64,000 bases of DNA. Origin: Ahniella affigens (GTDB lineage Bacteria > Pseudomonadota > Gammaproteobacteria > Xanthomonadales > Ahniellaceae). Positions 53,782 to 63,160 of the stretch are shown here, piece after piece; the stretch's first letter is position 1; each line of letters starts with the position of its first letter. The notes beneath the pieces were generated by a model. The model ran no database searches. It saw only the letters and a list, made by a program, of their open reading frames with translations, and had not been told where the DNA came from. A program made the translations under genes and the position numbers. The stretch spans positions 3,896,501 through 3,960,500 of the forward strand of contig NZ_CP027860.1 in NCBI RefSeq assembly GCF_003015185.1, in the 5' to 3' direction.

Positions 53782-54912
53782 TCAGAGCGAGTTGCGACGT
53801 AGCGCGACGAAGCCCAATGCCAAGAGCATGCCCATGACGGCAAGCAACACACGTCGATCCATCATCGGCACGTCCCGGTTGACCGGTCCGGCCGCTGCCG
53901 CGTAATTGACCACTTGCGCGAGTTCAGCTGGCGACATGCAGCTCGCAGCATTCCCAGACAAGGCCACCAATTGCGCCGCCTTGGCGGCGGCATCGGCGCG
54001 GCTTGGCTGGCCGCTGGAGAAGGTCACGACGTTGACGGTCTGGCCCGACTGGATGTTCAGCACATAGTGCCAAAACGGCCGATCGTCGCCGTTCGTAAAA
54101 CTGATCCCGCCCGCACTTACCGCCGCGCCTGGCCCGCCAAACACATGGGCCAAACGAGGATCCGATGTGCTGACGCCACTGTAGTTTTGGAACGTGGTCA
54201 CCCACTGATCCGCATCAGTAACCACCGCGTCGCCGGAACTCGTCCGATCAATCAGCGTATTGGCGTCCGAACCCAGATCATTCGCCGTGATCAGGTTGAT
54301 GGTTGCGGCGCTCGCGCTGGTGTTGGTGATCAAGGTCTGCCACCGAATGAACTCGTCATTGAGCGGCACGAACACCTTACGCGACACGACAATATTCGGA
54401 TAGACCGATTGGCTCGGGAACAAGATCTGCCGATTGCTGCACGAGGCATCCAAAGTGGGCGGACCATTGTTGAAATACGCTTCATAGTTGAAGCCATTGA
54501 TCGATTTGCCGCCGAGGCCGGCGTCGCAGGGCCCGGTGCCGCCATTGTTCGACAGGCAGATACCGGAATAACCGTCATAAGCGTCTTCGAGCGTGGCCTG
54601 CTCGGTCCCGCCGTTCATGGTGGTCGCCGTGACGGCCGCCGTGTAGCTCGCTTCGCCAACGGCACCCGAATCGGACGACGTCGCGATCGATGAGCCAGCA
54701 TCGGACAACACCTGATAGTCGAGGCCACTGTCGTCAATCAGTGACAACGCCGGAAAGCCACGGGTCACGCCGTTCAGCTGTTTCCCTGTCGTCTGGCTCT
54801 TCTTGTCACCCAACTGCAAGTGCCCGCGGTCTTTCTCCAGGGACGTCACATCCGCCCAGACGCCCGAGCTGAGCACCAACGCACCCAACATACAGCTCAA
54901 CTGCAACCTCAT
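53782..54912 (-). CDS. CTERM-anchored exported protein (IPTL-like)
   Basis: This is a 376-residue protein. The start at 54912 is decided by GGGAG six bases upstream and by the signal peptide MRLQLSCMLGALVLSSGVWA; the ATG at 54918 is immediately adjacent to GGGAG and thus too close. The mature domain (about 25-340) is beta-rich with few cysteines (GICLSNNGGTGPCDAGLGG, DASCSNRQILFPSQ) and runs of Ser, Thr and Asn, as in carbohydrate-binding or surface-layer proteins. The end has VPMMDRRVLLAVMGMLLALG and ALRRNSL: short motif, helix and basic tail, a variant of the IPTL-CTERM sorting signal. A sulfatase-fold/TPR gene lies directly upstream on the same strand. Confidence 0.82.
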   Translation of the reverse strand: MRLQLSCMLGALVLSSGVWADVTSLEKDRGHLQLGDKKSQTTGKQLNGVTRGFPALSLIDDSGLDYQVLSDAGSSIATSSDSGAVGEASYTAAVTATTMNGGTEQATLEDAYDGYSGICLSNNGGTGPCDAGLGGKSINGFNYEAYFNNGPPTLDASCSNRQILFPSQSVYPNIVVSRKVFVPLNDEFIRWQTLITNTSASAATINLITANDLGSDANTLIDRTSSGDAVVTDADQWVTTFQNYSGVSTSDPRLAHVFGGPGAAVSAGGISFTNGDDRPFWHYVLNIQSGQTVNVVTFSSGQPSRADAAAKAAQLVALSGNAASCMSPAELAQVVNYAAAAGPVNRDVPMMDRRVLLAVMGMLLALGFVALRRNSL

Positions 54913-55191
54913 GGTCATCTCCCAATTTACCAATCTTGAAGTGTGCCGACAGTGTGTGACACCCGCAAGCAATTCACGCCAAATTTGTGCAACGTCAACG
55001 TAGCAAGCAGCATGCAACGGAACGGTGTGTTGGAATTGTCCCGGCGGGACATTATTGATCAATCCCGTTGCACCGGCATTTGATCCGGGCACACGATTCG
55101 AGCCCAGGCACAGGCCGCAACGCCGGCCGGCGTGTTGCGTGACGCCAGCAGCATGCAGTTCAAACGAAACCACATTGGCTGCTGCGCCGAA

Positions 55192-57375
55192 TCAATCCTG
55201 ATGCATGGGCGCCGCGTGTTGGGCCGGTGCCCGCGCGCGCGCATCGCGTTGCATACGTTGCCGCAGTTCTGGCGCATCCAGGACAGCCTGCCAATCGGAG
55301 TCGGTACCGATGAGCTGCGCCACCGCGGGCTCAAGTTTCAGCGCCGCATCCAATGACGGCAACGCCGCCTGCAACCCGCTGGTCTGTAACACGAGACAGG
55401 CGCGGTTGTAATGCCCCACGTACGCGTCGGGACGCAGACGTATAGCCTTGTCCAGATAAGACAACGCAAGTTCGGGCTGAGCGGCGCGGCGAGCGCTGGC
55501 TCCCGCTTGCAGCAGCGTCCGGAAATCGTCCGGCCGACCCCGCAAGCTCTGCTGGTACGACTGGAGTGCGGCTTCAAACTGGCCGTTTTCAAAGTAACGG
55601 TCAGCGAGCAAGCGATAGACACCCGGAAAATCCGGATCGATTTCCAACGCTTGGGTGATATAGGTCTCGGCTTCCAGGTCATTGCCTTCGATCATGCTGA
55701 TCAGCGCCAGGCCACTCAGCGCCTCGACGAAGGTCGGCGCGATCTTCAAGGCCGACTGAAAGTAATTCGATGCCTGCGCCATGTTGCCTTGTCGCAGCTC
55801 CAGATTAGCTAGCGCGCCGAGAACCCGGAATTCCTGGGGGTTGTCGGCAATCAGGGTCAAATACTCGTGGCGGGCGGCGTCGACTTTGCCTTGCCGCAGC
55901 AGCGCAAACGCCAAAATGCCGCGGGCCGTGGCATGCCCGGGCACTTCCGCAAGGATCTGGCGAACGAGCCCCTCGGCCTCGGGCCATTGACCCTTCTGAC
56001 CAGCTTTGCGGGCCGCATCGAGCTGGTTGTAAATGACAATACCGTCCTTCGGATCCATGCCCGCAACAGCCTGCCGCTCGGCCGAACTCTGCAGATAGCC
56101 GAGCGATTGCAGCATTTCGACCGATTCCTGGCTGAGCGGATTCGCCCCGGCTTCATGGGCATGCCGTTTGGCGTCGGCGAACACGTCTCTAAGCGCAAGC
56201 TCCAGGTTGTTTGCGATCAACGCGTTGCTCGGAACGCCGAATACATTGCTTCGTTCATCCGGATCAATCTGCAGGTTATAGAGCTCAGGACGTGGCGCCT
56301 CAATATACGTAAAGTGGTCTTGGCGTATCGCATGCAACGGCGCCATGCCAAAACCAACCTCCGACAACAGTGACTCGGAGTACAACGGCCGATCGGCGTC
56401 GCCCGTAGCCGGAATGGCGCGCAGGTCGCGCCCGGGCAAATCACGCGCTGGCAACCCCAGCGTGGCGAGGATGGTCGGCAGAATGTCGATGTGGTGCACA
56501 GGCGTGCTGACGCGTCTGGATGCTGGAAACCGCGACGGCAAGCGAACAATCAGCGGCACATGCGTGGTGGCGCGATACACGAATACGGCATGTGTCTTCT
56601 CGCCATGCTCGCCAAGACTTTCGCCATGATCAGCGGTGACGATGATCAGCGTGTTATCGAGCACACCGGCATTGCCAAGCGCATCAATCAGGCGCCCGAG
56701 ATGCTGGTCGGCGAACGTGATCTCGGCGTCATACGGGGTGGCCGCAATGTCTGCGATACCGCCCGGCGCCAAATGCGGCTCGTGTGGATCGAACAAGTGC
56801 ACCCAAGTAAAGAACGGCTTTCGCGTTGCCGGGTCGGACTGCTTCCAGCCATCGAACCAAGCCAGCGCCCGATCAATGGTTTCCGGCGCTTGCCGCTCGC
56901 GGATCATGAACAGATTCGGGTCTTCTTCCGACCACAGGGCATCATCGTAAAGCTGAAACCCTTGCTGAATGTTGTAACGCTTGGCCAAGACCACGGCAGA
57001 CACGAAGGCTTGAGTCTGATAACCCGCTTCGGCAAGGAGCTCGGCAGCCATATCCACGCTGTCCGGCACGGCATACGCGCCATTGTCGCGGACGCCATGA
57101 CTTGGCGGTAGCAACCCGGACAGGATGGTGGTGTGCGACGGCAACGTGATCGGCGCAGACGACAGCGCCTCCTCAAACAGTGTGCCTTGCTTGGCCAGCG
57201 CGTCCAATGTCGGGGTCTTCGCCAAGGGGTATCCATAAGCGCCAACGTGGTCAGCGCGCAGGGTGTCAATACTGACCAACAGTACATTCGGTCGTGGCTG
57301 GGCTTGGGGCAGAAGGTTGAGACCCACCGCCAAGGCAATCAAGGCGATCAGGGCAATCCAGACGATACGAGGCAT
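55192..57375 (-). CDS. Sulfatase-fold / TPR protein, membrane-anchored (third paralogue)
   Basis: This is a 727-residue protein with an N-terminal membrane helix (IVWIALIALIALAVGLNLL) and no lipobox. The alkaline-phosphatase-superfamily domain (about 30-400) has VSIDTLRADHVGAYGYP, nucleophile region APITLPSHTTILSG (Thr77), HLFDPHEPHLAP and ADHGESLGEHGEKTH. TPR repeats fill about 450-700 (AQASNYFQSALKIAPTFVEA, ETYITQALEIDPDF). Thr in place of the sulfatase Cys/Ser points to phosphoryl- or phospho-group transfer and away from formylglycine chemistry. Its gene lies between a CTERM surface protein gene and a sulfotransferase gene, all on one strand. Confidence 0.88.
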   Translation of the reverse strand: MPRIVWIALIALIALAVGLNLLPQAQPRPNVLLVSIDTLRADHVGAYGYPLAKTPTLDALAKQGTLFEEALSSAPITLPSHTTILSGLLPPSHGVRDNGAYAVPDSVDMAAELLAEAGYQTQAFVSAVVLAKRYNIQQGFQLYDDALWSEEDPNLFMIRERQAPETIDRALAWFDGWKQSDPATRKPFFTWVHLFDPHEPHLAPGGIADIAATPYDAEITFADQHLGRLIDALGNAGVLDNTLIIVTADHGESLGEHGEKTHAVFVYRATTHVPLIVRLPSRFPASRRVSTPVHHIDILPTILATLGLPARDLPGRDLRAIPATGDADRPLYSESLLSEVGFGMAPLHAIRQDHFTYIEAPRPELYNLQIDPDERSNVFGVPSNALIANNLELALRDVFADAKRHAHEAGANPLSQESVEMLQSLGYLQSSAERQAVAGMDPKDGIVIYNQLDAARKAGQKGQWPEAEGLVRQILAEVPGHATARGILAFALLRQGKVDAARHEYLTLIADNPQEFRVLGALANLELRQGNMAQASNYFQSALKIAPTFVEALSGLALISMIEGNDLEAETYITQALEIDPDFPGVYRLLADRYFENGQFEAALQSYQQSLRGRPDDFRTLLQAGASARRAAQPELALSYLDKAIRLRPDAYVGHYNRACLVLQTSGLQAALPSLDAALKLEPAVAQLIGTDSDWQAVLDAPELRQRMQRDARARAPAQHAAPMHQD

Positions 57376-57481
57376 GACAATCGGGAGCGCGAGGCAAGAT
57401 GCACAGTAAACCAGAGATCAGCGCCCAACGACACCGGCGAATGAGCGCTTCCTCCGACAATCGGGTGACCACTGATACGGT

Positions 57482-58570
57482 TCAGATCGCCACGTTGCAG
57501 CAGTCTGAAAACAGCGAATCCGCCTCGTCGACCAAGGCTTGGTGCGCCGGCGCAAACATGTTCGCCGGAGCTTGCCGTTCCGAACCCGAAAATGCGGCGG
57601 CAGCCGCAACCATCGCCTGATCCAACGCGCTCCCAGGCGTTAAAGACAAGAACGCGGCGATCCGCGCAAAGCCTGCTTGCGGCGCTGCGGCCATCGCCTC
57701 ATAGGGCACGAACTCGATTTGTTTGTTCAATGCCGACGTGGTCTTAAGCGTGAGCACATGCCGATAGACCAGCAACCACTGCTGCAGCCAGTAATGGGAA
57801 TCGGCACGCGCGGGCGCGATCAGTGCGTGCCCTGCCCTGGCCCGCAGCGCCCGCTTCGCCGGCCCGAATTCGTGGTGCCCACGAGCAGCGATTTGTTGCA
57901 GCGTCGCGGAGGGCGCGGATTGGTACAGATCGTCCTGGCGCATCAGTGACGCGACATGGGCCAGCGGTGACCTGATTGGGACGAGGAATCGGGCGTCAGG
58001 AAACAATTTTGCAAGGTAACCAATGCGGAGACTGTTGTAGTTGCCCTTCGACAGGTAACGCGTTGCACCACGCGCCAGCAGCAATTTGGCCATGTGGTCA
58101 CGAAAACAGACTTCGAACCCAGGATTCGAGCAGTTTGCGTCAAGCACGTCCGTGGCACGTCCGGACGCGGGAAAGAAGTGTTCCCAGAGCGGCTCCTCAA
58201 ATGCCTCCGGGCTCTCGCGCGTGACCAGAATCCGGTCCCGATGGGCCCGCTCGACCGGTATTGCGTTGGATTTCGGTAAGCGGTCCAACAGGCGACCCCA
58301 CCAATAGGGCGTCCACAGCATTGGAAAATCGGCATAGCGATGACTGGCAAAACCCGGCAAACGAGCTAGTTGTTCCAACAAAATCGTTGAGCCACTGCGC
58401 GCCAGACCACCAATGAACACGGGCGCCTTGACTGCCGGCAACGACTCACTGGCGGCGATGGCGCGCGTTTCAAGGCCTGCTAACCACGGCCCTAAGTCTG
58501 GCCAAGTGCGCATCCAAAAGGCCCCGAAGCGATCCGGCCAGGGCACGCGCCACGGGTCAATTGCTGCCAT
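57482..58570 (-). CDS. PAPS-dependent sulfotransferase family protein
   Basis: This is a 362-residue protein with the two cofactor motifs of the family: the 5'-phosphosulfate loop GGLARSGSTILLEQL (about 53-67) and the 3'-phosphate motif RFLVPIRSPLAHVASLMRQ. Between them lies the stretch FEEPLWEHFFPASG. No signal peptide or membrane segment is seen, so it is cytoplasmic. The acceptor may be a lipid, sugar or protein; nothing in the sequence decides this. It precedes the third sulfatase-fold/TPR gene on the same strand by 106 bases. Confidence 0.88.
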   Translation of the reverse strand: MAAIDPWRVPWPDRFGAFWMRTWPDLGPWLAGLETRAIAASESLPAVKAPVFIGGLARSGSTILLEQLARLPGFASHRYADFPMLWTPYWWGRLLDRLPKSNAIPVERAHRDRILVTRESPEAFEEPLWEHFFPASGRATDVLDANCSNPGFEVCFRDHMAKLLLARGATRYLSKGNYNSLRIGYLAKLFPDARFLVPIRSPLAHVASLMRQDDLYQSAPSATLQQIAARGHHEFGPAKRALRARAGHALIAPARADSHYWLQQWLLVYRHVLTLKTTSALNKQIEFVPYEAMAAAPQAGFARIAAFLSLTPGSALDQAMVAAAAAFSGSERQAPANMFAPAHQALVDEADSLFSDCCNVAI

Positions 58571-58598
58571 CAGTTCCCCGCCAGCAGATGCCCGCAGC

Positions 58599-58604
58599 TA
58601 TACT
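58599..58604 (+). promoter_or_regulatory. Candidate -10 box of the small-membrane-protein operon
   Basis: TATACT at 58599-58604 (context CAGCTATACTTGCC) lies in the 74-base gap between divergent genes. A transcript would start near 58611 and have a leader of about 34 bases before the ATG at 58645. No strong -35 box is visible. Confidence 0.38.
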
Positions 58605-58644
58605 TGCCAATCGTCTATTCATATCACTTGAGTTGAGGCCAATG

Positions 58645-58872
58645 ATGAAGCGCTGGCTGCTGCTGGTTCTGCTGCTGATTGTTGCAATGAGCGCGAAAGC
58701 CTACAACGGGCCTGGTTCCGGCGTCAGCTTCATTGCGGCGCTGTGGTCGTTGGTCATTGGTTTCTTCGTGGTCTTGTCAGCCATTTTGCTTTGGCCGATT
58801 CGGGTCATGCTGAAGCGCCGCAAGGCCAAGCAGCAGGCGGCAGACAACAAGATCGAGAGCAAGCCGGAATGA
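58645..58872 (+). CDS. Small membrane protein, first gene of phosphodiesterase operon
   Basis: This is a 75-residue protein: a signal-like N-terminal helix KRWLLLVLLLIVAMSAKAY, the loop NGPGSGVSF, a second helix WSLVIGFFVVLSAILLWPI and a charged tail KRRKAKQQAADNKIESKPE. GAGG lies six bases before the ATG at 58645 and only three before the ATG at 58642. The stop overlaps the start of the phosphodiesterase-like gene by four bases. A short protein of this shape next to phosphodiesterase-fold enzymes is a recurring context, but I cannot name the family. Confidence 0.78.
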   Translation: MKRWLLLVLLLIVAMSAKAYNGPGSGVSFIAALWSLVIGFFVVLSAILLWPIRVMLKRRKAKQQAADNKIESKPE

Positions 58873-60782
58873 AACGTCTTGGCCGCCCGGCTCTGGGTGC
58901 GCTGGTCGTACTTGCTGTGCTCTGCTGGTGGTTCTGGCCGGCATCCGATGCCGCCCCAGGACCACGCGGCAGCGGTCACCGGGTCATTGTGCTCGGTTTC
59001 GATGGCATGGACCCAACCTTGCTTCGCGCCGGGATCGACGCCGGCAACCTGCCGAATTTCGCCGCGCTCGCGACCGACGGCAGCTTTCAGCCACTCGGCA
59101 CCACGGATCCACCGCAGTCACCCGTCGCCTGGTCCAGCTTCGCCACCGGTCTCAATCCGGGCGAGCACGGCATCTTCGATTTTCTGCACCGAGATCCGAG
59201 TCGGTATGGCATTGAGTTTTCGATTGCGGAGCAGCTGCCGCCGGAAACACTCGACCTCCTGGGCATGAAGGTGCCGATCGCGGATGGCTTGCTGGTCAAT
59301 CGTCGCCAGGGCGAGCCGTTCTGGAATCGCGCCGAAGCGGAAGGCCTGCGGAGTTCGGTGTATCGCGTGCCGGTGACCTACCCGGTCGATTCGATCACGC
59401 ACATGATCGCCGGCATGGGCGTGCCCGATCTACTCGGCACCCAGGGCACCTACACGCTGATTGCGAATCATCGCGTCGAGGCGGCGGAATCAGGCGGCCG
59501 TGTGCTGATGGTCAAGAGCAATGCCGATGGCAGCATCGAGACGCCACTTGAGGGACCCGAGAATCCAGCGGGTGGCGGACCCATGTCAGTGCCGTTGCGC
59601 ATCACGCAGCATGGCGATGGCGTCAGCCTGAAGATTGATTCGCAAGAGCTCACGCTGCAGCCCGGGCAATGGTCCGATTGGCTGCCGATCGATTTTCGGT
59701 TTCTGGCCTTGGGTAGTGTCCGCGGCATGGTGCGCGCGCAGTTGCAATCGGGCTATCCGCGCGTGCGGTTGTACCTGACGCCGATCCAGGTTGATCCCAT
59801 GAAGCCCGCGCTGCCGATCAGCGCGCCACCGCACGATGCCGAACGCCTGGCCCAAGTGATTGGCCGCTTCCACACGCTCGGTATGCCCGAAGAAACCTGG
59901 TCGATGAACCAGAACCATCTGGACGAAGCGGCTTGGCTCGACAGCGTTAAAACGACGCTCGCTGAAGGCGAGGCGATGTTGAAGCAAGCATTGATCAAGA
60001 ACGACAGCGACCTGATCATCAAGACATTCGTGCAGCCCGACCGGGTCAGCCACATGTTCTGGCGGGCGATCGACACTGAGCATCCGCTGCATGCCGAATC
60101 GAGCGAGCTGGCGCGCGGGGCGATCGACTGGATCTATCAGGAATCCGACCGAATCATTGGCGAGACTCGGGCAGCCATGCAGCCCGGCGACCGCCTGATT
60201 GTGCTCAGCGATCATGGCTTCACGCACTATCGGCGTTCGGCCCACGTCAATCGCTGGTTGCTGGAGCACGGCTACTTGGCACTGAAGCCGGGCAAGACCG
60301 AATCCGCGCCACTGTTCGCTGACATTGACTGGACGAAGACACGCGCCTACGCGATGGGCTTGAATGGCATCTATTTGAACCAAGTGGGTCGTGAAGCTCA
60401 AGGCATTGTGACGGCAGACCAACGCGACGCGCTGATCGCCGAGTTGGGTGCCGCGCTGCCCACTTGGCGCGACGCCAAGAACGACCAACCCATTGTCCTG
60501 CATGCACATGCCGGCAGCGCGACCTATCACGGCGCCCACCTGGACGATGCGCCCGATGTGGTCGTGGGATTCAATGTTGGCTATCGCGCCTCCTGGCAGA
60601 CCACGCTCGGTGCCGTGCCGCCCGTCTTGGTCGAAGACAATCTGCAGAAATGGAGTGGCGATCATTGCGTGGCGCCGGAACTGGTTCCCGGGATCCTGCT
60701 GACGTCGTTCCCTTTAGCCACGCCGCCGTCGGACATCGCCGGGGTCGGCGCACTGATCATGGCTGAGGCGAAGGCGCAATGA
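58869..60782 (+). CDS. Type I phosphodiesterase/nucleotide-pyrophosphatase-fold protein
   Basis: This is a 637-residue protein of the alkaline phosphatase superfamily, membrane-anchored by ALVVLAVLCWWFW near the N-terminus. Metal-site motifs: VIVLGFDGMDPTLL (Asp45), the nucleophile region PPQSPVAWSSFATG with a Ser (Ser84) where nucleotide pyrophosphatases have Thr, GEHGIFDFLHR, VQPDRVSHMFW (Asp and His) and LSDHGFTHYRR. It should act in the periplasm on a phosphodiester or phospho-lipid/glycan. It is the middle gene of a three-gene operon with ATGA overlaps at both ends. Substrate unknown. The start at 58869 is fixed by the overlap; the frame extends upstream without a better site. Confidence 0.85.
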   Translation: MKRLGRPALGALVVLAVLCWWFWPASDAAPGPRGSGHRVIVLGFDGMDPTLLRAGIDAGNLPNFAALATDGSFQPLGTTDPPQSPVAWSSFATGLNPGEHGIFDFLHRDPSRYGIEFSIAEQLPPETLDLLGMKVPIADGLLVNRRQGEPFWNRAEAEGLRSSVYRVPVTYPVDSITHMIAGMGVPDLLGTQGTYTLIANHRVEAAESGGRVLMVKSNADGSIETPLEGPENPAGGGPMSVPLRITQHGDGVSLKIDSQELTLQPGQWSDWLPIDFRFLALGSVRGMVRAQLQSGYPRVRLYLTPIQVDPMKPALPISAPPHDAERLAQVIGRFHTLGMPEETWSMNQNHLDEAAWLDSVKTTLAEGEAMLKQALIKNDSDLIIKTFVQPDRVSHMFWRAIDTEHPLHAESSELARGAIDWIYQESDRIIGETRAAMQPGDRLIVLSDHGFTHYRRSAHVNRWLLEHGYLALKPGKTESAPLFADIDWTKTRAYAMGLNGIYLNQVGREAQGIVTADQRDALIAELGAALPTWRDAKNDQPIVLHAHAGSATYHGAHLDDAPDVVVGFNVGYRASWQTTLGAVPPVLVEDNLQKWSGDHCVAPELVPGILLTSFPLATPPSDIAGVGALIMAEAKAQ

Positions 60783-61534
60783 GTCTTGGCCTCCTGGATC
60801 TGGCAAACCCCGTGCTGTCGCGCCTGGATGCGCTGCTGGCCGTCGCGCTGCCAGCCATTCCGCGCATCGTGCTGATTTCGGCGTTGCTCACCTACGTAGG
60901 CATGTGGCTGTACCGGCGCTTCTCCGCACAAAAGCGCTTGCGTGCGCTGAAGCGGCTCAGTAAGCGCGCCGACAAAGGATTGCACGACCCGGATATCGAA
61001 TTCGACGAACTGCTGAAACGCGCGAAACGCAGTATTCGCCTGCAATTGACGATCGTCGGCAACATCTTTCTGCCGTCGTTGCTCGGCATGCTGCCGTTGC
61101 TGTTTGCGCTCAGTGATCTATCGCAACGCTACAGTTTCGCCGCTCCGGTATCCGGACAAGCGATCAGTTGGTGCGTACAACCAGAAGCGCAGGCAGCCAC
61201 CGTGTCAGTGAATGGCTCGGCACTGACGACTGCCTGTACCGATCGCCCTTGGCAACCAGCCCCCGAACTCGCGTGGCAGGGCACCAAGCTGACCCATGAC
61301 CTGGACGCACTGAAGAGCAATATTCTGCATACGCGGCAGTGGTGGAATGTACTGCTCGCGAATCCAGCCGGCTATTTGCCCGATGCGGCAGGCGATCTGG
61401 AAATCACCGTGCAACTGCCCGAGCCGAACCTGCTCGGCTTCGGTCCTGGCTGGCTGAACCACTGGCTCTTTTGGTTCCTGGTGCCAAGCATTGTGCTCGG
61501 CTTCTACTGGCGCTGGCGCTGGAAGCTGGTCTGA
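60779..61534 (+). CDS. Membrane protein of unknown function, last gene of phosphodiesterase operon
   Basis: This is a 251-residue protein with helices at about 25-45 (IPRIVLISALLTYVGMWLY), 92-112 (NIFLPSLLGMLPLLFALSDL) and 227-246 (WLFWFLVPSIVLGFYWRW). Between helices 1 and 2 is a basic stretch (KRLRALKRLSKRADKGLHDP) that should be cytoplasmic and partly coiled. Helices 2 and 3 enclose a soluble domain of about 115 residues. The arrangement recalls DUF106/EMC3-type proteins, but the similarity is too loose to assert. It overlaps the phosphodiesterase gene by four bases. Confidence 0.7.
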   Translation: MSLGLLDLANPVLSRLDALLAVALPAIPRIVLISALLTYVGMWLYRRFSAQKRLRALKRLSKRADKGLHDPDIEFDELLKRAKRSIRLQLTIVGNIFLPSLLGMLPLLFALSDLSQRYSFAAPVSGQAISWCVQPEAQAATVSVNGSALTTACTDRPWQPAPELAWQGTKLTHDLDALKSNILHTRQWWNVLLANPAGYLPDAAGDLEITVQLPEPNLLGFGPGWLNHWLFWFLVPSIVLGFYWRWRWKLV

Positions 61535-61542
61535 AGCTAAGA

Positions 61543-61605
61543 CGGGTCTGAATATGTCCATCCTGGACTTTCAGACCCGCATCGACTCTGAACTTGTTCA
61601 GAGTC
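61543..61605. repeat. Double-hairpin intergenic element, copy 2 (reverse orientation)
   Basis: On the plus strand: CGGGTCTGAA (61543-61552) pairs with TTCAGACCCG (61570-61579) across 17 bases that contain GTCC/GGAC, and GACTCTGAAC-TT-GTTCAGAGTC (61584-61605) is a perfect ten-base stem. Reversed, CTCTGAACAAGTTCAGAG followed by a CGA-GCGGG junction matches 45240-45267 at 26 of 28 positions. It sits between convergent genes and may end both transcripts. Confidence 0.78.
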
Positions 61606-61646
61606 TCCCCAGCCGAAGCGCCGGCTTCGCACCGGCAACGCCGCAC

Positions 61647-63071
<1,425 letters not shown>

Positions 63072-63160
63072 TCAGGCAATGGCCCGATGCTAGCCCGGAT
63101 ATTTCGTCAGCTGCAAGGAACTTGCCCTAGGGTCGCGTCTGCCGAATACAGAAAAGGGGG

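Noticed and set aside
55037-55063. Palindromes TGTCCC-GGC-GGGACA and ATTGATCAAT upstream of the second CTERM gene
   Set aside because: They are real short palindromes, but a six-base stem and a ten-base palindrome are not enough to name a regulator or riboswitch.
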